From Salarias fasciatus (Eukaryota; Chordata; Actinopteri; Blenniiformes; Blenniidae), in assembly GCF_902148845.1 (NCBI RefSeq), contig NC_043755.1, forward strand, positions 5,563,790-5,627,789: a DNA stretch of 64,000 bases. Direction: 5' to 3'. Of this stretch, positions 25,401 through 35,311 are shown piece after piece (within the stretch, counting starts at the first letter, position 1; each line of letters starts with the position of its first letter). The notes under the pieces are model-generated. The model made no database searches. It was not told the DNA's origin and was given only the letters and a program-made list of their open reading frames with translations. The position numbers were made by a program, and so were the translations under genes.

Positions 25401-27971
25401 CTGAGATTATATTTCCATAGAACACACACACATAAAGAAACTGTGCGACAAAAACAAAGAAAAGAAAGAGAGGTGAATAAATCTCTTACATGTGGAAGAC
25501 TTACATTGAACCCCACTCCTCCTCTCTTACAGCACAGGCAGGTGAGGAGCAGCAGAACAAAAGAGACGAGCCCCGAGCAAGAGATGAGGATGACAACGTA
25601 AGGTGGAGGAGAGAGGGATGCAGCCCGGGTCTGAGTAACTGGGAGGGAGACAGGAAGAAAATACACAGGAGGCAAGATTCAGCGCTGAATTTCAGGGTAT
25701 TTCTGCTTCTACAAGAGGCTGTAACACTGGTAGGTTTGACAGAGTGAGGAGCAAAAAAGAGAGAGAGAGAGAGACACGTCAACGAATCAGGAGAATGTAA
25801 AATGTTGTTGCTTGTTTAGAGGGAAACCATTGGAGCATTTTCTTAGCTGCACATTTGAGACACAGTGGAGAACCCCAATGGACAGTTTGCATCACGGGTT
25901 TGGGGAGAAGAAAAAAAAAAAGCAGGAAAACAAACTCAGTTAAAGACGAAAACCATTGTCTAAATCAGTAAAAGGAAACGGAGACTGGAATAAAAGTTAG
26001 CACCCGGGAGCATATACCATTCCAGTGAGGAGAAAAGCATGGGGAGAGGGGAAGTATCAGAAACGGCATTCCACTCAGGAAACACAGTTAAGAAGCAGGG
26101 AAGGGTTGGCTGGAGTTGTCATTTGGGTGAAAATAAGGAGCTCTTATTAGGGAGGGATTGGAAACTGGAAAGAATTACTGAAATCAGGAAGGTTAACTAC
26201 TCAGGTGAGAGAGAGGGAGGGATTGGGACATTTGATATTTGTACCTCAACGTGGTCGATTGTGGGAAGTGAACCATCTGCAGAAAAGAAAAGGGGCAGGG
26301 CAGCGTGGTTAAATACCCTTCAGGTGTTGTCTGAAGCCATAATGTAAAGCCACAACACGTCCAACAAGTCATTACTCAAGACAACAAAGAGGAGCTGTCC
26401 AGAGTGAAGGACATGAATATTAAATAAAAAATGAACATTGTATCCATTTTTTCTTTTCTTTGTAAACAAAACAGATTTTCAAATATAGATGCTATAATCA
26501 TAAAAAAAAATGTTTTTTTTAAAACACAATTAAAAACATGACTATTGTAATTGAAACTCTGCTACAAAGACAAAAGGTTCTGTTTAAAAATGCACTGGCT
26601 CAAATGGTCTCAATTTCATTCTCCATGTCCCTCATAAAAATCCAAAAATGCATTCCTTCACAAGGTCATGATATTGTAAACACCGCATACATAAATTTTA
26701 AAGCACATTCAATAATTTAGTAGCTTGATAAATATTGTAAAAACAGGATCAGCATCCCCCCCCCATCAAAAATAATAATAAAATAAATAAATAAATCTGA
26801 GACCTGAAGTGATATTCTTGAGTTACATGAGTAACTTTAAGCGATGGAGGCTTTAATCCTTCTTTTTGCTTATTCTCCTAGTTTTGGTGCTCACAGAAAG
26901 TTGTTCCACAGTCAGAAGAAGAAATACCTGAGGATGTGCTCAGAATAGAAAACCATCAGTGTAGCAGAGTGCTGGCTGCTGAGTGGCCCAGCCTGCTGCT
27001 AATACAACAAAATTAACACACTGGACTCAAAAAAAAAAAAAAAAAATCCAAAGAAATTATAGATAATCGGTCCAAATGAGATCAAGCTCATTAAACACAG
27101 AGGAATGCGTCTAATTGCTGATCATAATTGCTGATCACCAGTCCTTCAGAACAGGTGAGGGGGGCAGAAACGTGCTCTCTCTGGTGCTGTGGCCCTTTTA
27201 TCAAACATGTAGCACCAACAAAACTCCAGTGTCTCCGGTTCCCGAGCAGAGCTATTCTCTCATCGCTCCCCAGACACATGTCCAGACAGACACTGCATAT
27301 AAATAGAGGGACCGAACACGGGGCCTTCTCCGGCATCAAAACAATACACCACCGCCGCCGCCGCCACCGTACAATGACTGCACACATTACACAAACACAA
27401 CAGTGAAGCCTGCGACGAGATTCAAGATGCCAGCAGTGGTTAAGAGGCCAAAATGATCTGTGGTGTCAGGAGGGGGGCTATTTATAGACAGGATGTATCT
27501 CACTGACCGCCGCTTTCAGCCAATTTTTTTAAAAAAAGGGTCATCGATGAGAGAGAGAGAGAGAGAGGCCCGAGATGGAGGCAGCCCTCCACCTCCACCC
27601 CCACCTTTAATATTTTCATCATCACTGCATGCAAATGTGGAGGTCCCCTCCCCGCCACCCAATCAGCCTGGCTCCTGTTCGCATCAAGTCACCGCAAAAA
27701 AAAACAAAAAAAAACAGGACGGAGCCTCAGTTCACACTGATAATACAGCATCCAGAGGCCTTTTCATCACTGACTACATCCCCCCTCTGCTCTCCTTTCT
27801 CCAGCATCACTGACAGGTTTCCAGCACCCTCCTCCTCCTCCTCCTCCTCCTCCTCCTCCTCCTCCTCCGGCTCCGCTCACCTTCCCTCTGCGGCGCTCCG
27901 AGGGCTCTCTCCGGGCTCAAGTACGACATGATCCCCGCCAGAACGACCATCAGCCAGCAGTGGGGCCGCAT
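10431..27971 (-). CDS. lmtk3: Lemur tyrosine kinase 3 (LMTK3), transmembrane serine/threonine kinase
   Basis: Sixteen coding exons: 27971-27881, 25638-25505, 25149-25002, 24350-24277, 24061-23943, 23103-23016, 22204-22056, 21917-21833, 21748-21627, 20382-20233, 20146-13906, 13800-13640, 13398-13265, 13116-12782, 12696-12612, 10564-10431; 8250 nt, 2749 residues. Order: signal peptide (1-25), transmembrane helix about 47-68 followed by [12 protein letters not shown], kinase domain about 138-410 (glycine loop GNGWFG, lysine in VVKELR near 167, HSDLALRN loop 267-274, GDYG 286-289), then a huge acidic, Ser/Thr/Pro-rich tail, a C-terminal block [16 protein letters not shown] and SRFTVSP. The membrane region, HSD loop and C-terminus match human LMTK3 rather than LMTK1/2. 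LMTK3 is neuronal, linked to endosomal traffic and PP1 binding. Human LMTK3 is only about 1460-1490 residues; the extra length is in the tail. Confidence 0.95.
10565..12611 (-). other. lmtk3: last intron of lmtk3
   Basis: Two kilobases between the penultimate and last coding exons. Contains a run of about 12 G at 11961-11972; otherwise no element or reading frame recognised. Confidence 0.6.
13906..20146 (-). other. lmtk3: lmtk3 giant exon encoding most of the cytoplasmic tail
   Basis: Single open frame of 6241 nt, from the acceptor before YEIMQSCW (end of the kinase domain) to the donor after GLMMQ. Large single tail exons are a trait of the LMTK family. The sequence is low in hydrophobics, with acidic blocks (EEDEEDEE near 20020-19980), proline-rich runs ([12 protein letters not shown] near 19000), duplicated FPSPPPS motifs (14743-14763 and 14674-14694) and a threefold internal repeat (17830-18520). 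It is predicted to be intrinsically disordered, an inference from composition. Confidence 0.9.
20383..21626 (-). other. lmtk3: lmtk3 kinase-region intron
   Basis: Intron between the exon ending KTSNVW and the exon beginning [10 protein letters not shown]. No repeat, RNA gene or exon recognised; the 72-codon frame on + at 20874-21092 has no familiar content. Confidence 0.6.
25639..27880 (-). other. lmtk3: lmtk3 intron 1
   Basis: Joins the signal-peptide exon to the transmembrane exon. Holds a GA-rich run (27550-27570), a long TCC microsatellite at the donor side and scattered AT-rich sequence near 26400-26800. No coding exon recognised. Confidence 0.6.
27828..27868 (+). repeat. (TCC)n microsatellite
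   Basis: About 41 bases of perfect TCC units in lmtk3 intron 1, ending only 12 bases from the exon 1 donor; the transcript strand carries (GGA)n. Confidence 0.9.
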
Positions 27972-28183
27972 CGTCTCCGCGTCCGGAGCGACAACAACAC
28001 CATCCGAGCGCCGCGGCCGACTGTCGGTGTCGGTGTCCTCCGCTCCCCGGTCCCCCCCGCCACGGTCTGTGCTGTCTCCGGGCTCACGCTGCCGTCTCCG
28101 TCTCCCCTCCTCCTCCTCCTCCTCCTCTCGGCTGCTCTCCTAATAATAAAGAGCGTCTCCTCTCCTTCCTTGTTGTGCTCTCC

Positions 28184-28225
28184 CCCTCCTCCTCCTCCTC
28201 CTCCTCCTCTTCCTCCTCCTCCTCT
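28184..28225 (+). repeat. (TCC)n microsatellite
   Basis: Imperfect CTC/TCC tract in the probable lmtk3 5' leader or promoter; one of three such tracts within 560 bases. Confidence 0.9.
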
Positions 28226-28340
28226 AATCCGCAATTAAACACGGTGTGTGAGCCTCTCTATTGTGCATCCTCAGCCCGACATCAGCGCTCCTCTGAAAAC
28301 AACCACCCGCTATTCCTCCTCCTGTTATATTTAAATATTT

Positions 28341-28386
28341 CCCCCCCCCTCCTCTCCTCCTCTCCTCCTCCTCCTCCTCCTCCTCT
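28341..28386 (+). repeat. C-rich and (TCC)n tract
   Basis: Run of nine C followed by CTC/TCC units, upstream of lmtk3. Confidence 0.9.
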
Positions 28387-28500
28387 CGGTGTTGGAGGTT
28401 GTCTGTGTTTTTCTCCTCTGAACGCGACGTCAGACTCACGCGGCGCGGCGCGCGCATTGTCATGGTCCGGATCATCATCATCATGATGGGGACGAAACAG

Positions 28501-28900
28501 GGAAAAAGAAAGAGCGCAGCGTGTCTTTAATGCCATTCCCACGTGAGGCTCATGATGTTAAGAAGTAGGATTATATTGATTTTGTATTGGATTTTTAATC
28601 CGGGGGAATATCTCCCATTTGGGTTTTTACAGAGATGTCCTGGTAAAGGATGACAGGAATCCCCCGCCCTTTCCTGGGAGAAACTCAGCGTTGTTTCCTT
28701 TCAAATGTACATTTTTTTTAAAGCACCCGTGAGACTAATACACACTTGATGATGCAAAAAGAAGAGGGAAAAAAAAGTATGGCAAAAATGTTGGTATGGT
28801 AAAAAAAAATGTTTGGCAGGATTCATAACAATCAGTTAGACTCCCCCCAATTCAAGACCTGCACCCCTCCAGAAAGGCTCTTCCATGTGTTTGGTACAGG
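28501..28900. other. intergenic, no gene seen
   Basis: Spacer between the lmtk3 promoter and the transposon cluster; several A-rich runs, no reading frame or element recognised. Confidence 0.5.
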
Positions 28901-28901
28901 A

Positions 28902-29110
28902 GTGCAGTGGTTAGAACGCTCACTTCACAGTGGGAATATCTCTGTTTGGAGTCCAGGCTGCAAAGACAGTTTAGTTCATGGGCCACATACAAAATAATTC
29001 TAAATGTTAGAATTTGCTTGGTGGTTTGGCCGGATTGCAGTTTCGGGCCGTGTGGCCTTATGCTTGACACCCCTGGTGTATATTCTCTGCATGTTCTTAA
29101 TATTATTTTC
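28902..29110 (+). repeat. degenerate copy of the common fish 'gtgcagtggttag' interspersed repeat, split by a hAT fragment
   Basis: Begins GTGCAGTGGTTAGAACGCTC, the opening of a very abundant teleost repeat whose middle reads TTTGGAGT...TGCATGTTCT. Here TTTGGAGT (about 28945-28952) and CTGCATGTTCT (about 29088) are separated by a hAT-like insertion. The class of this family is uncertain; I saw no clear pol III A and B boxes. Confidence 0.6.
28954..29075. mobile_element. short hAT-type non-autonomous DNA transposon
   Basis: Starts CAGG, passes through TTAGTTCATGGGCCACATAC and ends GCTTGACACCCCTG, matching the familiar hAT termini CAGGGGTGTCAAACTC and its complement. About 122 bases, clearly degraded at the left end; no perfect 8-base target duplication is visible. 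Confidence 0.65.
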
Positions 29111-29299
29111 TCCAGATAATAATGTTGGCATTTCTTGTACTCGTACTTCCCATTAGCAAACTTAAATTGTCACCTGTTTAATTCACTCCACAGGATGGAC
29201 CTGTTGTCAATAAACTACTAAACTTTACTGTTTCATTGTTTATTTCATCTTATTTTTACAAGTGTGTAAACATAAAGTACGTTTAGGATGAATGTTATG

Positions 29300-30180
29300 A
29301 ACCTGCTGTTTTGTTAAAGAAGACAAGAGTCCATAAAATCAGAGTCCATGAATCTTGGGTGTAGGGTGCCTCAAGGCTCCGTCCTGGGCCCTATCCTATT
29401 TTTACTGTACTTGATCCCCCTCAGTAAGATCATCCAAAGGTTCAAGGATGTTTCTTACCACTTGTATGCCGATGACATCCAGCTCTATTGTTCTTTTAAG
29501 CCGGATGGGATACAGAAGCTCGATTCCTTTTTCCATTGTCTGGCAGAAATAAAACAATGGCTCAGTGAAAATTCTCTTCAGCTCAACACAGACAAAACTG
29601 AAACACTCATTGTTGCCCCTGATGTTTCAATTCCAGGGATCAAGCAGTACCTTGGTGACTTAGGGCAGTCCGCGAATTCGTGCCTTAGAAACTTGGGTGT
29701 TTTCTTCGACAAAGACATGTCTCTAGTGCAGCACTGCAAGCAGCTGACGAGAAACAGTTTCTTTCAATTAAGAAATATCTCTAAACTCAGGAAAATGGTA
29801 TCATGCACCGACCTAGAGCTCATCATTCATGCTTTTGTTTCCTCCCGCTTAGACTGCTGCAACAGCCTGTTCTCATGTCTGAACAAGAAGGAGCTTTCAA
29901 AGCTGCAATTCGTGCAAAACTCCGCAGCGAGAATACTGACCCGCACAAACAGGTGGACTCAGGGCCGGCGATTAGGCTGGGCATCCGGGGCATTTGCCCA
30001 GGGCGCCGAGCCATAGGGGGGCGCTTGATGAGGCCGTGAGGCGCACCGCCCAGGATGCCCCGCTGTGACGGCCGTTTGAGCAGCGCACTGCTTGGTTTGC
30101 TCGACAACTTTCGGCGACAACTTTCTCTTTACCTATGAAAGGTGCTATATAAATAAAAATTACCTACTTACTTACTTACA
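29300..30180 (+). mobile_element. L2-like (CR1 clade) LINE, 5'-truncated, with 3' tail
   Basis: A 200-codon stretch at 29348-29955 encodes the reverse transcriptase: [23 protein letters not shown] (catalytic YADD box), [20 protein letters not shown] and [18 protein letters not shown]. The 3' end has the typical GAAAGGTGCTATATAAATAAA tail at 30137-30157 followed by short TTAC repeats. The 5' part (endonuclease) is absent, the usual truncation. The reading frame is open for about 200 codons, suggesting a moderately young copy. It is broken after TRTNR by an insertion at 29960. Not expected to be mobile. Confidence 0.85.
29960..30110 (+). mobile_element. hAT-like terminal fragment inserted in the LINE
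   Basis: Sequence changes abruptly at CAGGGCCGGCGATTAGGC, resembling the CAGGGCCGGCCC terminus of a fish hAT family, continues through GCCCAGGGCGCC and returns to LINE tail sequence near 30110. No opposite terminal repeat is visible, so this is a partial copy or one with a lost end. Confidence 0.5.
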
Positions 30181-31060
30181 AGAGTAACTCATTATTGCTC
30201 ACAAGTGTGGCACTTAGTGCCTTGAGCTCACTCACTGAAGTACTCAGAAGCTGAAAAATGTATTTATTATGAAAAATAAACAAGGCGATATATAGATATA
30301 TAGATATATAGATATATAGAAGGAAACATGTAAAGCTATTGTATATTTCTATCCAGTGAAATCGGTTAAAAAGTGCAGACTGATCAAAAAACATTTTTTC
30401 AGTATTTTTGGCTATAACATTTTAATGTTGAAAATATAAACGTATTCAAAAATGTAAATAGGACTTACATACACGGTATGCATATACTTTATACAAGCTT
30501 GGATTGTGTGAATCATCAAAAGGAAGCTGTAAGTTCAGTCTGCAAGGGGATACACATAACCCGATTTATTGTGGTACCACTTTTGTAAACAAAATGTTCC
30601 AATAAAGCTTTGTTTTTCACCTGTGGCAAGTCTTTTTGAAACATCCCTTCATATATAACAGCTCATCATCACAGCAAATTAATGGCAGAACACATGTCAA
30701 TACTGTTGTGAGAACACTTGATTTTACCACAATGCCACAATTGCTCATAAAAAAAAATCATTTTAAATATCAATTATGAGATTTTAGATGATTTCCTCAG
30801 AAAATTAGTCATTTCCTCATTTTTAAAAATAATTCCAAAACCTTTCTTCATTAATCCTTTTGACTAATCATTGTGGAACATAAACAATGCCACAGCAAGC
30901 CGTGACTGCATGACTGAGTCACCCTGAAGATTACCAGGAACCCGACTTCACAGCAGCCGAATGCATCACAGCCTGAAGTCAATGAGCTTTTCCTCCTGTG
31001 AAAATGTCTCTGATGAAAGGATCTGTAACAGCAAAAACAATTATTCAAACACTTGCTGAT
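30181..31060. other. intergenic stretch up to leng1 3' end
   Basis: AT-rich spacer; contains a GATATATA-type microsatellite at 30288-30320. No gene recognised. Confidence 0.5.
30288..30320 (+). repeat. (GATATATA)n microsatellite
   Basis: About four tandem 8-base GATATATA units. Confidence 0.9.
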
Positions 31061-31073
31061 TAATTCAAACCAA

Positions 31074-31602
31074 TTTATTTCATTCTCGTCACCAACACAG
31101 ACAGCTTTTTGTTTGTTTTACACCAGAAAAATTGGAAAAAACTTAAATATTTAAAGAGACAGGAAGGAGAAAATATAAAAGTATTTTCACTTGAACTATA
31201 ACAGAAGTTAGTTGAATGTCAACACATCACTGCAGATTGATCTCCACCTATCAAATAATGGCTAAACTGACTGATCGTGCAGTGTGCTCCCACTTCAGAG
31301 GCCCGTTCGGTTCGACGGCCGTGCTGACAGTTGTTCACACAGTGTCGTCTTTGTTGACAGCCTGGGCCTCCAGCCCCCCGTGATGGCAACCATCTGCCCT
31401 GCTGATGCGCTCATGAGCCAAACACTGCAGCTGAACAAGACCCCACAAACCCCACATGGACCACTGATATGGTGATTTTTTTTTTTGTTTTTTTAAATAC
31501 AAGAGGAGGGTTAAAAATGGAGACTTGACGTTGGTAAAGAGGCTCAGATGTCATCCAGTTCAGCATCACTATAAAAACCAGTCTTGTACCACTGGGTCAT
31601 CC
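31074..31602 (-). other. leng1: leng1 3' UTR with poly(A) signal
   Basis: Runs from the stop codon to AATAAA on - (TTTATT at 31074-31079). Ordinary sequence. Confidence 0.6.
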
Positions 31603-34600
31603 TCAAGACTTCAAGATCTCGTCTCTCCAGCTCTCCCGATCCCTCCTCTGTCGTTTCCGAGCCAGCTCAGGGAAGTAGGCAGTGTTGTAGGGCCGCTCTC
31701 TGTCGTTCAGCTCCCTGACGGGCTCCTTGCCTTTGCCGCTCCTCTGTTCGATCAGAGCCTGGGCTCTCCGGCGCTCTTCAGCCTCCCTCTGTAACCGCTC
31801 TGCTCGTAGCCTCTCTATAGAGCTGCAAAACACCGCGCGGACATTTTTTTCATGATGATTTCTGAGGAAACTGATTAATCACAGAATTGCCGATGCTCTT
31901 ACCTCTCTCCACTGCTCATCTTCGGCCCTTTGTCTCTTTTCTCTTTTTTCTTGTGTTCCTTTCTTTCGTTTACAGCAAGGGCTTTCTTCATGTCTTTCAA
32001 AGGGTCCAAACTATCCTTCAATCTGCGATCCCTTTTCTCTCGCTCCTCTTCGCTTATTCCCTTCTTCTTATCTTTCTCTTTCTTTGCCTCTTCTTTTTCT
32101 TGGTCACTTTTCATGTACCACGGAGTCACCTCAGTCCCCGGCTGGGGCCCTAAAGACACCAGCAGGCCGATGGCTCGCTCCTGTTTCTCCTAACAAAGAA
32201 AGAAAGAAAAAAAAGGTCAAATCAAACTTGTGGTTGCTTCTAATCTCTACTGTTAATTAGATTTTTTACTATTTATATATACTTCTTACTGTTTTAACAA
32301 ATAAATAAAAATAAACATAATTCCATAAAATTGTCTCAATTTATTTAAAGCGACACTAAGGAACTTTTCAACCTTAATAAAACATTTTAATATCTTTTGT
32401 AATGATACATCGACTTACAACGAGTTGAATGACCCCTCTGCCACGGGCTGAGGGCGTCAGTATTGCTTTCACTTGGACTAAGAAACTGTGAGGAGGGTGG
32501 TAGGAACCCTGCACACGGCATGTGTCACATTATGATATAACATCGTTTAGCCACCATTAGATCCATTACCTCGTCGCTATCCATCCTTCACACAGCCACT
32601 GGAAACAAATGCAGGCGAGTTCAGTCCTACAGCGCGCCAACCGGAGCAGCATTTTATGACGCCACGCACTAGTCCTCATGGGAACTGTAGTATTTGTTCA
32701 GGCAAAACACTACCGCTTTTGTCCACTGGCGCCGCCAAAATCAACGGAAACTGAAAGTTCCTTAGTGTTGCTTTAAGGCAAAAAGGTTTCTTTCAGAAAC
32801 AACTGAACCTTTGTGCAGTACTGTATATTCAGTTCAGATCTTCTCTAATGATTTTAAGTGTGTGATAAACCTGTGAATCTGCAGGAGTTAAAGTTTCAGT
32901 CATGTGAACACATATCCTCTCTTTGATGGAAGGAGGAAGGTCATCTCACCCACATTTTAATGGAATGAAACCGGCAAAAACTAGGATGGTCTCACCTTTT
33001 CTTCTCTCTTCTCTTTGAGATACTCCTCGTTGCCTTTCTTCTCTGAGGACTCCTCCAGAGGGAAAAGATTGAGATGTTCCAGAGCGCCACTCGGTTTTTC
33101 GTCATCGTTATCTTCATCCCTTCCTTCTCCTGCAGACGGAAGAGCAGCTCGGGCTTTCCTTCTCAGGTACTCGGTACGTGCCTGTGAAACAAATGTGTTA
33201 GTTAAAATGTCAATTCAAAAAGAATGATATCACAGGTAATGGACAGGTTCAAGTAAGTTTATTTTTCTTTGTATGGATTGTCTACTTCAAAATCTGACAA
33301 TGTATAAATTTTCAGGTTGAGTGGTGCAGTTCTGAGCAGATGTGGGGGAAAAAAGCATCTTATATATTTTGTTTTGGGGGTTTTTTTGGTCATCATGAGG
33401 CATTTTTCGACATATCATTTACCTTGGAGAAACAATGATCCTCATCTTCACTTCTACTTGACACTGTTTAAATGAATTTTGTCCAGTGAGAAGTGGAACC
33501 TTTCCCACCTTCCAGTTACTAATATACTAATTATAACCACACCTTCAAAGCAGGATTCCTGAAAAGGTTGCCGACGAGACATTCATTGACGAAAAGTCAT
33601 ATGAGACGCAATGTACTCCCAGAAAATAGTATAAATAGATGGAGCGGAGAGCGGTCCGCGCGTCAGTTTTTTTTGGTCTACCTGACTGCCGGGGGTTTTG
33701 GAAATAAAGTCCTCTTTTTGCATTCTGACTTCGACTCTGCCCGATTGTTCCGAGGAGAACTACGATTGAAGACTTCAAAAACCAAGAGTGGATATAACTG
33801 AAGATTTTACGTTTTTTCTGGAATATATGTTTGGGGGTTTTTCTTTTGCATCGCAACTGGCCTAGGATACTTTTTAAATAAAAATCCACAACATAGGCTG
33901 TCTCTACAAACGTTAGCTGACTCTTGGCTGAGTTGACCGGATTCCCTGGCAGCACCTTCACCGACTGTAAGATCTAGAACTGCAGCTGCACTGAAGTGAA
34001 GTAAAAAAGCCTGCAGGATGTAGATTGGTGGCTCCTCTCTCCTTCCCTGAAAGAATCCTCACACCCTGCTGCCCAGTGCTGGAAATTATCCTTATTTATG
34101 CTTCAAAATAATTGAGATTGATATCACATAAGAAAAAAAAAGGCATGGGTTCAAATATTGGCCAGGCCTTACTGTATGGAGTTTCAATGGGGTTCTTCCC
34201 ATAGTCCAAAACAAGCAGGTGAGATTTATTTATGATCTTAAACTGACCTTTGGTGTGACTGGGAGTGTTAGTGGTTGTATGATTTTCCCTGTGAGCACTG
34301 CAACCCTGAACAGGATCTCATCCAGTATGATGGATGGATGGATGGAGATGAAGACCAAATTGCACGACTGCACCTTTTCCCTTCAGCTAATGGAGTGAAT
34401 ATGTCAGATAGTATGTTTGTGCAATTACAGATATGCTATGTTTATAAATGTATAGACTAAAACATAGGAAGCAGTGAGGTGGAGGCACAAAGTAAAATCA
34501 CACAGGTTTCCCGCTACAAAACACAAATCAACAGGACAGGCACGTGGCTACAAAAATATGCCTCATCAGCATCAGCATCATCATCATCGTCACCTCTTGC

Positions 34601-34725
34601 TCCGCGCGCTCCACGCGCCGCTTGGCCTCGCGCTCTTCCTCCGCTGCCTGAGCCTCATCCCTCCGCACGCGCGCCACATTGTCCTTGTTGCGCACGTGCC
34701 AGCTCTTCTTGGGAAGAATGTTCAT
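31603..34725 (-). CDS. leng1: Leukocyte receptor cluster member 1 homologue
   Basis: Four coding exons: 34725-34594, 33181-32996, 32189-31903, 31822-31603; 825 nt, 274 residues against about 264 in human. Starts [20 protein letters not shown], the conserved N-terminal motif of the family (cir-like nuclear proteins), then long charged, probably coiled-coil stretches ([31 protein letters not shown]) around a conserved core with [11 protein letters not shown] and TPWYM, ending [23 protein letters not shown]1 proteins are poorly studied nuclear factors found with spliceosomal components; molecular role unproven. Position between lmtk3 and tmc4 fits the human LENG1-TMC4 adjacency. A MITE occupies intron 3. 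Confidence 0.93.
32346..32775. mobile_element. MITE with terminal inverted repeats in leng1 intron 3
   Basis: Left end TAAAGCGACACTAAGGAACT (32346-32365) is matched in reverse complement by the right end, AGTTCCTTAGTGTTGCTTTA (about 32755-32774), with one mismatch over about 20 bases. Internal sequence has no transposase. TTTAA-type sequence flanks both ends, so a TA/TTAA-like target is possible. Element length about 430 bases. The family is one I recognise as widespread in fish genomes, name not assigned. Confidence 0.8.
33560..33930 (+). repeat. possible solo-LTR-like relic
   Basis: Within leng1 intron 1 on +: a TATAAATAG box (about 33629) with a GC-rich stretch after it and an AATAAAG signal about 75 bases further on, the spacing of a promoter plus poly(A) unit as in a long terminal repeat. 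No flanking internal element, borders not clear. Treated as a fossil; assignment is weak. Confidence 0.25.
34163..34345 (+). repeat. degenerate copy of the 'gtgcagtggttag' fish repeat (3' half)
   Basis: Contains GGAGTTT...GGTTCTTCCCATAGTCC, GGGAGTGTTAGTGGTTGT and GCAACCCTGAACAGGATCTCATCCAG, ending in GGATGGATGGATGG, all recognisable from the consensus middle and tail. Confidence 0.55.
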
Positions 34726-35101
34726 GTTCGCCTTGGAGACAGTGGACACTGCAGGTTAGCTAACAGCTCCTCCGAGGAGACAATGTTCCACAAAAACGCG
34801 TGTCTGCGTGTAAATCTAAACCAGAGGAAGTCAACAGCCGAGTAAAACCAACAAGAGTAGAAGAGAGACGTTTAAAAGGCGAATGTTTTTTTTATTTTTA
34901 TTATTGCTGGTCTCGTTTACTTCCAACAGTAAAGCTAACGCTTAGCCTCTGCTTGTTTTCTTCCACTACTTGGTGTCAAAGATGCAGCCGCGTGACACTT
35001 AACTCCCCCCATTCATATAAACTCACATTTCCTCGTTTCAAGCATTAAAAGTGGCTTCAAACACGAACACGAACCAGCTAGGTGTAAGAAGCTGTTCTCA
35101 C

Positions 35102-35205
35102 CTCAGGCTGCAGTCCTCCACAGGAAGGAGTCTCCTCAACCAGGAAGTAAACAAAGACGCCAGGATGAAGCAATAATTCTGTTGTGACACCAGGGGGCGC
35201 TGCAG
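35102..35205 (-). promoter_or_regulatory. leng1: leng1 non-coding first exon and promoter with CTCF-like site
   Basis: A donor GAG/GTGAGAAC on - at 35102 joins an acceptor (CTAACCTGCAG) about 34 bases before the leng1 ATG, giving a 5' UTR exon that probably begins near 35150-35160. At 35187-35202 ACACCAGGGGGCGCTG matches the CTCF core motif very well. Confidence 0.5.
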
Positions 35206-35311
35206 GCCCTCTAATATCACCACAGCGCTTCAGGGGGAGAGGTAGGAACAGTCTGTCTCCGTGCAAAGACCAACAGATAAAATAAAGTCCTTCCATGTGC
35301 CTCAAATGTCT

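Larger units (their letters stand above)
27972..28500 (-). promoter_or_regulatory. lmtk3: lmtk3 5' UTR and CpG-rich promoter region
   Basis: GC-rich, CpG-dense sequence directly upstream of the start codon, with further TCC tracts at 28184-28225 and 28341-28386 and a CGCGGCGCGGCGCGCGC patch near 28440. A CRE-like GACGTCA lies at 28426-28432. Consistent with a neuronal CpG-island promoter; the start site is not determined. Confidence 0.5.

Noticed and set aside
27950-28542. Several overlapping open frames in CCT/GGA-rich sequence
   Set aside because: Low-complexity frames produced by TCC repeats in the lmtk3 5' region.
33545-33961. 138-codon open frame on - in leng1 intron 1
   Set aside because: No splice context, family resemblance or coding-like composition; overlaps a possible repeat.
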